A DNA stretch of 64,000 nucleotides. It comes from Atherinomorus stipes (Eukaryota > Chordata > Actinopteri > Atheriniformes > Atherinidae). Positions 48,501 to 61,144 of the stretch are shown piece after piece (within the stretch, counting starts at the first letter, position 1; the number at the start of each line of letters is the position of its first letter). Under the pieces are notes generated by a model. It did not search any database and was not told where the DNA came from. It worked only from the letters and a program-made list of their open reading frames with translations. The stretch spans positions 248,001-312,000 of the forward strand of contig JALJCO010007141.1 in NCBI GenBank assembly GCA_023101725.1, written 5' to 3'. The position numbers were made by a program, and so were the translations under genes.

Positions 48501-49676
48501 TTTAATTCAGGCTGCAGTGTGTGTCTGAGAAACTGGTATTCTTTCAAATGGATGGATGGTTTTGCAATTAATAGCAGACTGAGAGACAAAGATGCCGAAA
48601 AGTGTTGGAAATGGAAGATGCTCAGCTCAGATGTTGCGCCCCCTCTCCATGAGCCCCCGGCAAACTGATTGTTCCCGACCCCAAGTCTGCTCTCAGCTGT
48701 GTCTGAATACAAATAGGGAGCATGTTACTGGGAGCTTTATTTATCTGGAGTAACAAATATGAAGAGAGTAATTTACTCAATCTCCCTACATCCCATCCTC
48801 TATCTCAGACTCTTGTTTGGTTTCCATTTTCCTGTTTCTTTTCTTTATTCTTGTTCTTACTTGTTCATAAACACAGCAACTCTGCATTACCTTTATCAGG
48901 CTTCTTTTGTGCTTCTCTTGTTCGAAACATGGACTTTCGAAACATGAAAAAAAAAAAAAAAAAGCAATCCAGCGCTTATACTGTAAAGCTTTCACTGGGC
49001 TGAAAGTAACTGACTGCTGAGCAACAAAAGGAAAAAGTTGAGGAAGCAGCTTCATAGATGAGTGTCAGCGTTTAACTAAATGGCTAAGAATATATGAAAC
49101 AAAGGAGCAGCATGGCCTTTTACATATGATGTGTCTCAAAGGTCAAGAAAGATTTGCTGCATTCAAGTGCAGTCCAAGTAACAGAAGAGCTTATATGTGA
49201 GAGTTAGCTGCCATTCATCCTGAGGTGGAGATGCCATTAGGAATGAAGTGGTGACTGCAAGTAAAAGAATGATAACTAGGCTAAAAAAGATGCTTGTATT
49301 CACCTGACGTCACATCTGCTTCTTTAGTTCCATGTAGCATGAAGTGGAGGTCAACCTAGCCCGTTGTACACCGGAGCGTGCGTATTCTTAACGGCTAGAA
49401 AATGCCTGACTGTTTGTCATTCAGATTCTGAAACTGAACAAGGTGGTAAGGTGTTTAACTCTTCCGGTAAAACGACCGGTCCATATCCAGAGGCTACAGC
49501 TCCTCAGAGTAGCAGGCCCAGGTTCAAATCCCAGTCTGGTGGCTATAGACTAACCCAGGGAAACACCGCAAGCCGACCGTCCGCCATTGCTTACAGCACG
49601 TTCAGATCAAAAGGGGCAAAAGCAGCAAGGACGCCAAAAGTTAATACATTTCCATGAGAGCCAGTTGCCAAAGCAG
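45550..49676. other. Intergenic; 46.99-48.45 kb is repeat-poor
   Basis: 45.5-46.8 kb is AT-rich. 46990-48450 shows no recognisable element ends and includes TTCATTAATAATTATTGTTG, AGCAAATATTAATATTTCAG and CAATTAGCTTTTAATGAGCC, AT-core sites of homeodomain type. Poly(A) at 48947-48963. No exon supported. Confidence 0.45.
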
Positions 49677-49680
49677 CTAA

Positions 49681-50128
49681 AGCTGGACTTATACTCGCAC
49701 GTCGTATGCGTCTGCGTAACCGCCGTGAGCTCCACATAGGCTCTGCATATAGGCCTGACGTGCACTTCCTCAGAACCGATTTGCATCCCGACTATGCAAA
49801 TGTTGTGCCTCCGGATGTGTGGATTTTGTAGCTGAATGAATGAATGAATGCATGTCGGCCACTATTGTTGCTCTACAAGAAGAGATACATGCCGGAGCTG
49901 AAGCGAAGCATCAGGGTGAAAACCAAACAAACCAAAAAAACCAACAACAAAAAAACTCTGCTCTATGAAGTTTCCTGGTCAATAAAAGCCCAGTTGTCAC
50001 CTGCAGATCTGGAAAAGAAACTGCAGCACGACGCCGTAACCCTACCCTCGTGTAAAAGCACACACTGCCTTTGTGTCAGGTATGCAGACCCGACTGGACG
50101 CAGACGCCCTACGAATATAAATCCAGTT
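49681..50128. mobile_element. Harbinger-type MITE, 448 bp
   Basis: Termini AGCTGGACTTATACTCG (left) and, from the right, AACTGGATTTATATTCG, followed by GTATGCGTCTGCG / GGGCGTCTGCGTCC. They are flanked by direct TAA (49678-49680 and 50129-50131), the Harbinger target duplication. A 95-codon frame at 49844 is not recognisable as protein. It shares style, but little sequence, with the MITE at 4.8 kb. Confidence 0.82.
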
Positions 50129-50134
50129 TAAAGC

Positions 50135-52600
50135 GTCCAAAGTGGCACCAGATGAGAAGTTGAGCTTCAGTTAACTTTATGGTAATTAGCTGGTACACGG
50201 TTCAGCAGCAACTGGTGGCAACCAATCAGAGTAGAGGTGTCCTTCAATCGAGCAGGCCCAAAGAACAACGCATGTAACTTTGGATCCTAGAACATACGTT
50301 CATGCCTCTCAGCATCATGGAGAGGCTGATTATCTGTGTTCGGGCTCATTCCATCCTTTATAATCTTCTCCTCTTTGGCTCCCTGTCTGGGACAGAAAAA
50401 ATAAACCATCCAGTCTGAAGTACGGCTGGAACAGCTGTCTGTCCAGCCGCAGTTCCAGCTCCAGCTGACGAAATTCACCGGCTCCTCAGAGAATCTCCTG
50501 CACCCCTACTTGGCGATGTTGGCTTCTTCAGGTGTACAGGCAGAAGCACATCACAGCGATGTCATCCACATCCATGATGAGTCGGGATGATTTTAAGGGC
50601 TAAACACGCATATTCATAGTCACGGCAGACCATGTTAATGATGGTACAATAATAACAACTATGAGCAGGAATTAATTAAATTTTCTAACCGTCTCACCCC
50701 ATTTTCCCCAGTTCTTCCAAAATAGGAAAATACTCTTTGGCCACAAGATTATGTTTTCCAGCTCCGGGGTATTTTTCTTCAGGCATTTAGATCATGCATG
50801 GGTGCAAATTTGAGCTCCTCACCACGTCTCAGCTGCAACATCTCAATGCGCAGCTACACTGTACGTGTGTAGTGTTTTCTGCTTGTCTTTTGTCTTGTAT
50901 CGTACGAGGACTTCTTCCCTGTGCAGCGTTTTATGTATTTCTGTGACAAACATATGAGCTCAAAATTTATGAGATCATGCATCAAATTGTGTTGAAATGC
51001 ACCGGCTTTTGCATTTTAATTCTGAGAAAATGAATAGAATGCAGACGCACATTCTGCTCATTACAATCTCTATGCGCAATTTTTATTTCTGTTCATGCTC
51101 TGCAATTTTTTTTTCTTTATTAAATGACCACGCAACACGTCCTGCAGCTCTGAGTGCTTTAGACTTGGGGAAGGTGAGCAATAGCATGCAGCACTGTGCC
51201 GCTATCAAGAAGTCCGCTTTGCAGCTCCTTGAAATGACTACTGTGATTTAACTTTGCCGTCAGACATGTGGTGAGTGGCCAAAGCTGCAAAAATATTTTT
51301 CCGCTCTGGAAGTTGTCCTGTTTGTCGTGCAGCCTAGGTCTGAATGTACAGTTAGGGTCGCATTTTGGTACACGTGTAATTACAACAGATGAGAATGTGA
51401 CTTTTTTCTTCAGAATATCAAGAAATCTGAAAGGACTTGTGCATTTCTTGGTTGTTGGAACAGCAGTAGAAAACTTTAATTCTGGTAATATGTGAATGAA
51501 AAGATATAGACTTTATTTCATGAAGATTGTCTGTGAAAATGTGGACAGTGCTGCTGCCTGTCTGATGTTCTTATCGGGGAGTAATCCGACACACAGAACA
51601 GAAGAGGAATGACATGCTGTCATGGCATAGAAAAAAAAAGGATTTTACTCCCAACAGCAAAAACGTGGTAAATTTTGGTGAACACTCACCAAATTGTTTT
51701 TTTTCACATATCCATGATGCTGAAAATGATGCACTGCATAATGTTATTATGCTAGCTAATGCTAACTGACTAAGAGACAGCTTTGGTATTGCTGAGAGTT
51801 AATGACTAATCTGGGAGTTATTATGAAATATAGCATTATTTTCTCTGATCAGGGCAATATTGTGAGCAGAAAATAAAAGTAGTTCAGTCAGAAACACAAA
51901 AAGCTCATGTGCACAGTGTCCTGCAGCCTTTAGTTTCATCTGCAGGACCCAGGTAGGCTATGTAATGTGTAGTCCTAAAACAATACCAAAATATGACAAA
52001 ATAGAAAAGTAACAACCTTCGCAAAAGTTTTAAAGCATTTTTTTTTACCTTCTTTGATAAATTATAATAAGATTTGCATTTTATATTCCAGTGTGGCTCA
52101 TCAGTTAATAAAAGCAGTTTTTGGAGATGAGCAATAGCTGAGAAACAATGTCAGAGTAACGTTGAGATCCCCTGATAGCATAACTATAGGTTATCATTAT
52201 TGTAGATGACTGTCCAACGTTATAGGTCCAGATATTCATGCTGCTTTCCATGTTGGCAGATACGAGGTAATCAGGAAAGCAGTGGCACTGCCACAAGATG
52301 GAGCAACACACAAAACACCCATTGGATTAGTCAATAAAATAAAAAAGAATGCAGCCTGCGTTAATAAGTTAAATCAGAATTTATTAAGTGTGTTTGTGAC
52401 TGGAAGCAATACTGGCTCCCAGTCTAACTGCTGCTGGAATCAAGGCAGATACGCTGTGGACCAGCGGGTTCAGGGTTCAGGATGATGGACTTTAGGCCTA
52501 CCAGGCTGCAGGGGGAAAGACCAGAATGCAGAGTTCCGAATGCTTTTTTAAAATAAGTGGTCAAAGAAAAAATGTGCAAAATTATACCTAACAGAATACT
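50135..52600. other. Intergenic, no gene recognised
   Basis: No gene or element boundary recognised. Mixed AT-rich sequence; short frames unsupported. Confidence 0.5.
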
Positions 52601-52604
52601 ACAA

Positions 52605-53220
52605 ACATATGCCTGCAATTTTTGAGGACAGAGGAGGCATCTCCCCTCCTACCCTGGTTCCATCCATCATTCCCTCATGGCTCTCCACAGCTGTTTGGCC
52701 CACAGTGGCCCAGTGGCCCATCGCTCAGCGCCCCAGATGTGGCTGTTGTTTCCTGACAAAGCCTCCTCCTCTCTGTGCCACCTCGCCTCTCCCCCATTCC
52801 TTCAGTAGGATCCGAGGATCATCTTGCTCCCCCATCCATCCCTCAGAGTCAGCTTCTAAGGATCACCCCATGCCTATGCGCTCCTGCCTCCGGTTACATC
52901 ATACCTCTTGTTTCAGGTGTGCTCTCCATCTTGTCCTGGCCTCAATCTAGCCCACCATCCTCTTCTCCAAATGGCTCCAGTCAGGCTTCGGGTTCGCCCA
53001 TCATTATCTGTTGGTGAGGCCCATGCTGGCTCCCAGGTCCTCCTCTCCCGTCTCTGTCGGCCCATCTGCTTAAAGCAGCCACCAGCTGCAGTATGAGGGG
53101 GCGGGAGGCCTTCCTCATGGATGAGAGACATAGGTCCAAACTGCAGACCTAAACTGTCCTTGGACTCCCACCACCTCAACTGGTGGGTCGAAGGGGCTTC
53201 CCAGCACAGAGCTGCTCTGT
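52605..53220. other. GC-rich block, origin unknown
   Basis: About 500-600 bp of C/T-rich, GC-elevated sequence with overlapping proline/serine-rich open frames on the + strand (113, 80 and 62 codons) and one on the minus strand (88 codons). No recognisable domain, start context or splice site pair. It could be part of an unidentified retroelement or an unrelated GC patch. Confidence 0.35.
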
Positions 53221-53223
53221 TCT

Positions 53224-53321
53224 GTAAAGTCCAATGTACTGATCAGCTTGCATCTGAGCTACAGATGCAGGGTCAGGGCAGATCGAGGAACATCCATCAC
53301 TGATCAATACATCGGACTTTA
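53224..53321. repeat. Two-level hairpin (22-bp outer, 7-bp inner stem)
   Basis: Outer arms TAAAGTCCAATGTACTGATC (from 53225) and GATCAATACATCGGACTTTA (to 53321) pair with 2 mismatches. Inside, GCATCTG-AGCTA-CAGATGC (53250-53268) is a perfect 7-bp stem with a 5-nt loop. Confidence 0.78.
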
Positions 53322-53324
53322 TGT

Positions 53325-54655
53325 CTATCAAGTCTAAAGGCTGAAATAGCGATGTGTTCCCCAATCGCTCTTTCACAAAATGCTACACATATACTGTAGC
53401 TACGCCATGACTTCAGTCATCCCGGCTGCCGTACAGCTGTAACACAGTAAACACAAGGCCCACCATAATTATCTCATTATCTCGAGAAAACAAACTAACA
53501 AGGGCAAAAAGAAGAAGAATGTTGGAATGCAAGTTCCCCAGGATGCAGGTAGTCGTAGTGAACAAGTTTATGTCTTAATGAGCAAGAAATGATGGACAGC
53601 TTGCTGTGAAGTGATAAAATAAAAATGATCTTTGGGATGATAGAATGCAGAAAAAGAAGAGGAAAGAGGGAACAGTTTGCCAACCAGAGTAACACCCCGT
53701 TAGTCAAACACTTCACTGTTTCAGTTGTGGCCTGAGCAGATTCTGCAGCCAGTGGAGCTACTGACTGAAGTAACAGGATGAAATCAGATACACACCAAAA
53801 TCATAGAGTCCTGGACTCAGGATTCATTTAAAATAAAAACACACAAGGCTACTAAAACATATCTCGAGGTGAAATGGTGAAATTTCCTCAACCGGCTGTG
53901 AATCATGTGATCTCAGTCCGATTTGGGAATTCAAAGACTCCCCTTCGTTCATGCAGATTATAGAACAGTTTAGATTGACCCTCGCACTGTGGCGTTGTCA
54001 TAGTGCCTCATTCCTGAGCAAGTGTAGGTTCATTCTGGGCACAAATGGTTTTTAAAAACACATCGGCTACATTTTGATCATAAAAATATTTTTGCACAAA
54101 AAAAATAAATCTGAGCAAACAAAAATGATTTATCTTTCCTTCCATCTGTAGAATTTCCCTCCATTTTATTCACCTCCCCCATTCTTGCTGCCACACACCT
54201 CTGTACATGCTCAGTGATTGTCCGATTGGCACTGTCCACTCACAGGCTCAACTGACTGCAGCTCTAACTGTGCCACAATCCCAACCAATCATAGGCTCAG
54301 ACAAAGTCATCTTGATTGGCTGTTTTGCAGCCAATGTGCCGCCCCTATGTGCAGAGGTGGACACAAACTGCCATAAAGTAAAAATTCTGCCATGTTTTTG
54401 AATCTGCATGTACATTTAGAACAGGTGTTTCACTAACGAGCTCATCTATCTGCAGAGGAGCTGTGCTAATTAAATTCAGCTGTTGTAATGATTGAGTAGA
54501 TCAACTGTTGGACGGCATTTTTACTTTCAGGACCAAGGATGTCCACCTCTGGCTATATGTCAACTAACATGGTGAAAATACTGTAATTCGACAGCACTTC
54601 CTGTAGGCAATATGGAAATAGAATGACGCACAATAATAATCTGTATCCCGTTGAC
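53325..54655. other. Intergenic, no gene recognised
   Basis: Non-coding spacer. No elements with paired ends recognised. GCTCATCTATCTGCAGAGG and neighbouring sequence look unique. Confidence 0.5.
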
Positions 54656-54659
54656 TCAT

Positions 54660-55225
54660 TTAAAAGTAGAGTCTGGAGTTTCCCCCCTGAAAATAAACGT
54701 TGGACTGGTGCAAGTGACATCCGTCTCAATCTGCGCCTTTGGGCCTCGACTCTCGTGGGGTGGTGAGTTTGAATGCAACCCCCTCTCCCCCTGTCTGTAA
54801 TTTGCTTTTTCCCTTTGTTTTCGTCTGGTTGGACGTTTCTGGGTGAAGGTTTCTGTTTATATCACCAGCCAATGACAGAGCTAAGGGCATGGCGCTGTGT
54901 GGGAATAAGCTCATGATTGGAGCAGATGCCAGTCACTCAAACTCTCGGGGGGGAAAAAAAGAGAGAGAGAAAAAAAAAGGCGGGCGCGGCGGAAGAAAGG
55001 AAGCGCTTCAAGAGTGCTTGAAGTGCCGTAAGAGCTTCAAGAAAGTGCACATTGGAAAACCAGGTTTAAAATTAGTTTGGCTTTTACCCGCTTCCAAACT
55101 TTCAAGGAGAGGCTTGAAGTTGAATAGGCTGAAGAACGATGCAGCCATTAGCCTAAGGGGAGGAGCGCTCAGTTTGAATACTCTTGTTTACAAACAGAAA
55201 CAGGGAGGAACTCGAAAGGGAACTT
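54660..55225. mobile_element. MITE, copy B of the 43.8-kb family
   Basis: Left end TTAAAAGTAGAGTCTGGAG. Body shares GGACGTTTCTGGGTGAAGG, GCTGTGTGGGAATAAGCTCA, GATTGGAGCAGATGCCAGTC and AGGCTTGAAGTTGAATAGGC with copy A in the same order and orientation. It differs by a longer G/A-rich insertion around 54948-55000. The right end is diverged, so the edge is approximate. Confidence 0.78.
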
Positions 55226-55229
55226 GAAA

Positions 55230-57890
55230 GGGGAGGCAGGAATTAAAAAAAAAAAAATGCATGTCCATTTTTTTTCATACTAATGGGTGATGAAGTGCTA
55301 AATACCAAAAGGAACGTTTCCACCCACGTTTCACTCCGTTGCCTTGAACAGGCTGTGTGCTGCAAAATGCGCTGCAATTTGGTGTCCAAATTTCCCGCTC
55401 TGCCTTGCAGATGTGACATCAAATGACGCTGCATCCGCAGTTTTGATACAGGAAGAAGGCGGTCGCGGTAAATTCAAACACTGTAAGTGATAGTTATGGA
55501 TTCTTCTGCCGTCAGCAAACGATCCAGATCAACTGAAAGACACTAAAAAGTGGAACTACGAAGAAAAAGGTTAGTAAATGGCATCATAGCTTCAGTTTGT
55601 GCACGCTCCCGTGACGGCTTGGCCTGTGGCTGCAGTTACCAGAAGCGCCAGTCGCACCAGTCGCGACTTTCATTTCTTAATCTTGCCTCTAGTCCTTTTA
55701 AGTAGAGAGGAGTGCCCAAACTGGTACCTGACTTTGGAATTCTCTAACTTTTACCAGTTTGTTCAAAACTATGATGTTATTCATGTTGAAGCTGTAAGAG
55801 CTCAAACATTTACATGCTTGATTATCAGTGCATGATAAAGATCAACGTCAATGCTCTGCTTTATGTGACCACTGAATGGCTTTATGTCATGCACTTCTTA
55901 CGAGATTAAGTTTGCACAAAGCTGGGAGGCATTTTCTCTGCCATCCTTTTGGTTATAAAAGGAAGCTTTCATCTGATCTCTAAAGCTTCACACCTTGTTG
56001 TGTATTCATAGTCCGAGGGGCTACACACAAATCAGACAGCTAGAGCCTGCATATTGCCTTCTGCAACATCCTCAAAAATCCATTTCAGCTATTGGCAGGA
56101 CATCGATTTGCTGTGAATGGATGGCGAGTTCAGACGGGAGGCGATGATACAGTGTGAGATGGTTAACGCAGGAGGCACTCACGCTCACATGTGCACACAG
56201 CAGAGGCTGGTTGATAAGTGTCTGCAAGCCACGTGGGCCCTGTCCATTGCAACACCATTAATCCAGGACAATGTGTCTGTTTAATGCTGTACCATGAGGA
56301 AAGCACTTTTCAGCTGAACGGCAAAGAGTAGGATGGTGGGGGGGCAGTCAGTCCCAAAATGAAATTGGGGAGGGAAATTGAATGGGTTCATGCCAAATAA
56401 ATGTACGGTAAGAATTTTAAAAAATGCTGAGAATGATCTCTGAAGAGTAGAACAAATATTGTTTGGCTTGAATTTGTGAACACGGACATTTGCAGCGAGG
56501 AAAAAGCTGTTTTTGTCGTTAGTTTTTAGGTCTTTAAAAAACGAGTCATGACCTTTTTCTAATCATATATGAACAGTTATTCTTAGGAAAACCATGAGTG
56601 AAAGCTAAATGATTCATCAAATGATAGGACAGAAGACGATCTGTGAAACTTAAAAAATCTCACAGTTCTGTGAGAATCCACAGCTTAACACCTCTTATAA
56701 ACCCTTTTACAGCCTACGTCATCAGTGACATTACTGCTGAAGCTGGATGCAAAAACAAAAGAGAGCGCGGAGCAAAGACTGAAGAAACAAACTATCTTAA
56801 GTGTTATTACAACTTTAAAATGTCTTTTGTGTGTTTGGGTGCCAGAATAGGAGGAATAATGTTCGAGGCAGTAAATTATAGCGCCCATGTTATGCATATT
56901 GACTTTTCGAAGTGCTTGAAATGGTCCTCTGAGGTGTTTTAACTGACAAAGAGACTGAAAATGCCCATAAAAACAACTTCATAGTCTTTAAGAGTCTTTA
57001 AGACTTTTGATGAAGCATTTTTTACGATCAGCCAGACTTCCTTATTTTATTCATACGTCACTGGCTGGTCACGCCAATCTGCAACAACATCCACGTCCAT
57101 TTCTGATTAACGCTGCTCCGCTTGACTGAGACGGTCCCTTGCTTCAGAGAAGACTCTGTCCTGCACAACACCAGTAGAGACGAAAAACAAGGAAGCTGTG
57201 GTGGCTGCTCTCGCGATGCGCTCAGAGGTGTTTGTGAGAGGAGGAAAAAAGAGGGTGAGCAGCACTGCTGAAACGCTGTAACCGAGGATGGATTTGATCA
57301 AACTATGACTTCTATATCACATTAAGATATCAAAGAATTGTTTCAGATGGGGGGAGGAGCACATTATATGGGCCCTTTAAATTTTTTTAGGATACTTGCG
57401 GACACTAGTCCTCACGAAAAATGAAAACAATTTTGGTTGAATTCAATAAGATAAAAAGACTGAGGAGAGATGATTATCAGTAATGCTGCTTTAGCAGTTT
57501 AAATAATATCTCTGCTGCATGACTGCAACAAGACCCTAGTCTGCAATATGAAACTGAAAACACATATGATGCTTTTCGATAAAAGCAATACAATGAATTA
57601 TCATATCAGCACGCAACAGAACGAGTGTAGTAACTACTGCATTGCAAGTGTTTCCGTTCAGCTCAAAGTTCTCCAGCCAACTATTTCTGCAGCCATGTCT
57701 TCTTTCTGAAGTTTCTTATCTAAACAATTACTTTTTTCATGAATTAGCTCTCTATGAACACAGTTATTATCAACTGGAGTGATTTGGATCACATATTTGA
57801 TTTGTTTTACCTGAATTGTAATTGGATCAGACTGTTTCTTTAAAGTACTCAGGGATGTCCTCAATTGACACTCAAAACCAAAGCTCAAAA
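55230..57890. other. Intergenic, no gene recognised
   Basis: Poly(A) at 55246-55257. No supported gene. 55.8-56.3 kb and 57.4-57.9 kb appear unique; no termini seen. Confidence 0.48.
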
Positions 57891-57894
57891 CTTC

Positions 57895-57965
57895 AACTTC
57901 AACTTTATTTGTCAAGTGTACGGCATGTTGGACATACAACACAGATGAAATTCCATTTCACTCAA
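57895..57965 (-). mobile_element. Possible LINE 3' tail, minus strand
   Basis: CTTCAACTTTATTTGTCAAG and ATACAACACAGATGAAATTC resemble the reversed 3' end of an abundant fish LINE. Fragment only; by resemblance. Confidence 0.35.
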
Positions 57966-57969
57966 CATT

Positions 57970-58868
57970 GAGAGCCCCACACAGCCCTGGTTCTCGTTGA
58001 GACTTAAAGATGCTGTATCATGCTTTTCAAACATTCCTAAAGCCAACTGTCCAATGTGTCTGATGTCCAACACGGAAATAAACGGCTGAACGGCACTGAA
58101 CTAAACCAAAGCTCTCGACCGATGGACATGTTTGTACGTCCATTTTGTGATGTCACCGCAGAACAGTCACAGATTCTGAAGGGCCACAGATTTTGGTGTA
58201 ACACCAGCCTCAGAACCTGCCTGGAACTCACATGGATAGATATTTGTAGACACTGATGGATGACCGGAGTCCGATCAATGGAATAAAATGCACCACCCTG
58301 TTATGTAGCTGTATGCATATGACCCTGAGTCTGATGTGGAGTTTGAAGTACATGCGGTACTACACAAACCCCTGACAAGTAAGCAAATTAGCAAACAAGT
58401 CACAGGCTAACAGTTGTCATTGAGCTGGGATATGGTTTCACTCACTGCGGTGTTGTTGTCTGTCCATGAGGGATTTTTTTTGTGGGAACTGTCACGTTTC
58501 AGAAGTAATCCCTGAGAAAAAACACTTTACTGCAGAGATTCATGAAACTACCAGGAGTAAAGTTTACACACAAAGCTGAGGGTTTTTTCTGCTCCTTAAG
58601 ACAAAATCTAACCACTTCTGACGAGTCGATCCATCGTCTAGTACAACAAATAAACTCCCACACTGAACGCAACCATTTTTTTTTTTTTGCAAACTTAGAT
58701 AAGTAGAAAGAGATATGTAAAAAAAACAAACATACAAACAAACAAACAAAAAAACAACCCTAGAGTCCTAGATTACTCTGAATGAATCAAATAAAACCTT
58801 AGATAAAGTTTTTATTAAGAAATATCACACTAACATGGTTAAAAGCTCATAAGTCCATTTTTAATTAT
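57970..58868. other. Intergenic, no gene recognised
   Basis: AT-rich with AAAC-type simple repeats at 58720-58755. No gene supported. Confidence 0.5.
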
Positions 58869-58871
58869 ACG

Positions 58872-59240
58872 GCACCTTTAAAGGAATAGTACACAGCAGA
58901 ATGATGTGCATTCATTTTCTACTCACCCTCATGCTGAGCAAGACTCTGGAGCACTTTTTTAATTTCTCAAATGCAGCCGGAGATCGGACAGGTTTTCGTT
59001 TTCCCCCAACTTTCATATAATGGAGTTCACCGGCGACTGAACCAAAAAGGTCCATAAAAGTCCACAAAAACTTGGCAATATTCCTTCATACTGCTCATCC
59101 AATGTAATCCAAGTGTCCTGAGTGGGTAGCATCCATAATTTACTCCAAACGACATCATTTAGTATATTTTTATAGCTTAAACAGTACTACATGTAGCCAT
59201 GAGGATAAACTGCCATGTCAGGATTTCTAACTGGTTTGTC
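58872..59240. mobile_element. Probable MITE part, one end seen
   Basis: Begins CACCTTTAAAGGAATAGTAC and continues with TTCATTTTCTACTCACCCTC and GGAGTTCACCGGCGACTGAA, recalling a fish MITE class with TTTAAAGG termini. The opposite terminus was not found, so the extent is a guess. Confidence 0.35.
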
Positions 59241-59476
59241 ACACTACTAATTTTGGAGATTTGGAAAAAGTCAGTTCCATGTGCTCAGGTGGACTGGGCG
59301 TGCTAACTGAAGACATACAAACAGCTCATGAGCTCTAAAGATGCAAATGAAGCTAAAATATTTTAAAATACTGAGATTTCATGGATTAGCTGTAATTACC
59401 GGCAAACTACTGAGGATCAGGAATGTTGTAGGATATGTAATGATTAACCACAGAGGGATCATTATGAACACCGGGC

Positions 59477-59584
59477 GTCTCAGAACCAGTGTCTTTACAG
59501 TTAATAAGAATGGCGTGAAAAACAGGTTGCAAAGTGTTCTGAGGATACAAAGTGAAACATCCCTTTTAGTTCTGTTTAGCAGTG
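59477..59584 (+). repeat. Local direct duplication, copy 1
   Basis: GTCTCAGAACCAGTGTCTTT ... GAAACATCCCTTTTAGTTCT GTTTAGCA aligns across about 105 bp with 60352-60454. The most conserved part is TGAAACATCCCTTTTAG. Confidence 0.65.
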
Positions 59585-60351
59585 TGACAGGTTTAGCTGC
59601 TTATCTGCTGTGCTGTTCAGCCACGAATGGTGCTGCATTGAGATGATATTTTAGACTTTAAGTCCTTTGATGAAAATAAATGTCTCTACTGCAGAGCTTG
59701 TAAAGCAGAGCTCTTCAGTGTCCCACGTTTGAAGCAGGTTGAGTCTCATCTGCCTCCGTAGTTTGCAAATTGACCAGAAGTCAAAGTAGAGCTGGCGATG
59801 TAGCTAGCAAGTTATTTTCTAACACATTATTTATTCTATGATTAAATGAAATTGACGTGCGGGTCTGTTTCCACACATGGTTAGAGGTTACGCAATAAAG
59901 TACTTCTGGGTCAGTGCTCCCATCATGCTGACTTTGCCCGACAGAAAACAACATGCAATGAGGATAAACTGATGATTTCTTACTGTGGTTTCAACCATCC
60001 AGACCTTCACATGAAGCTTACAGTGGAAAAAGGCATTTAGTGGATTAACTGTAATTATCATTGAGCCTGAAAGTCCATGGATAGTTTGTCTGGGTCTCAT
60101 TTAAGAGACCCAGACCCGTCTCACACTTCTCATTTGCAGGAAGATCCTTCTTTTCCCCCAAACTGCATAGAGAGCAACTTGCTTAATAACTTCATTCAGT
60201 AGTCTCCTTTCAATTAAGCCCACCTGGAAGCTCATGGTCAAACCTGCCTGAGATTGTTGTCAGTCATCTAAGCAGACAGGAGCAACAACACAAGTTAAAT
60301 CTTCCTCAGAGAGACTAACACCCAAATGTTTAACTGACTAACGGTACAGTT

Positions 60352-60454
60352 GTCTCAGAGCCAGAGTTTTTGTATTTATTCACACATGTTCAGGTTGTTA
60401 CGTGATCATGGGGATACAAAACTGAAACATCCCTTTTAGTGCTGTTTGGCAATG
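60352..60454 (+). repeat. Local direct duplication, copy 2
   Basis: GTCTCAGAGCCAGAGTTTTT ... GAAACATCCCTTTTAGTGCT GTTTGGCA, same order and orientation as copy 1, 0.87 kb away. Origin, element or segmental duplication, unresolved. Confidence 0.65.
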
Positions 60455-60816
60455 ATTCAGTACTGCTTTCCTCTTTCATCTTCATTTGTTGCAGCCTATA
60501 GACATTTTTTCTTGCGGTAAAATTAATCACCTCTCCAGGCAATCTGCCTGTTTCCCTCCCTCATGGCAGCATCCTCTGCTGTGAAGTAGAAAGCAGCCAG
60601 CTGTTGTAGTAGTCTGTGACCATTTGTACATCCCCTTTGGCAACTAAATGTTCATCAGCATTCACCGTAACCTCCAGTGATTATACGCAGAGCTGCAGGG
60701 TCGCTATCAAAGAGATGAACTTTTATTGTTTCCACCAGTTACACTCATCTTCTGCTGCTGGAGACACTGCGGATGCTTGTGCCAAAACTATACATGAAGT
60801 CCATTTTCTTAGAAGG

Positions 60817-61142
60817 AAAAACACGAGAAGGAAAAAAAAGGGGGAGGAAGGAAAGAGGGAAGTATAACACGAGAAGGGGAGGGGAAAAACGAAAAGAGGG
60901 GGGAAGGAGAGAAGGGACGACCGATAATGAAGGGAGGGGAGGGGGGGGGGGGGAGAGGGGAGGAGCGGGAATCGAGGGGAGAGAAGGAAGAGGGGGGGGA
61001 GGAAAGAAAAAAAAAAAGGAAAGGATGGGAAACGGAAAATCAAGAAAGGAATACGAATAAAAAAAACAAAAAAAAGCGGAAGGGGAAAACGAAGGCAAAA
61101 AAAGAAAACACAACCAACAAAAAAAAAGAAAAAAAGGAAGGG
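60817..61142 (+). repeat. Polypurine tract, ~325 bp
   Basis: Almost only G and A on the + strand, with isolated C/T interruptions and a long G run near 60940-60953. It shows as Lys/Glu/Gly-rich frames (+) and Phe/Pro/Ser-rich frames (-), which are artefacts. Such tracts can form triplex or other non-B DNA. It lies about 660 bp upstream of the sorcs3 start codon. Confidence 0.88.
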
Positions 61143-61144
61143 TT

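Noticed and set aside
52609..53180. Proline/serine-rich gene in the GC-rich block
   Set aside because: Several overlapping frames of similar quality on both strands and no homology recognised.
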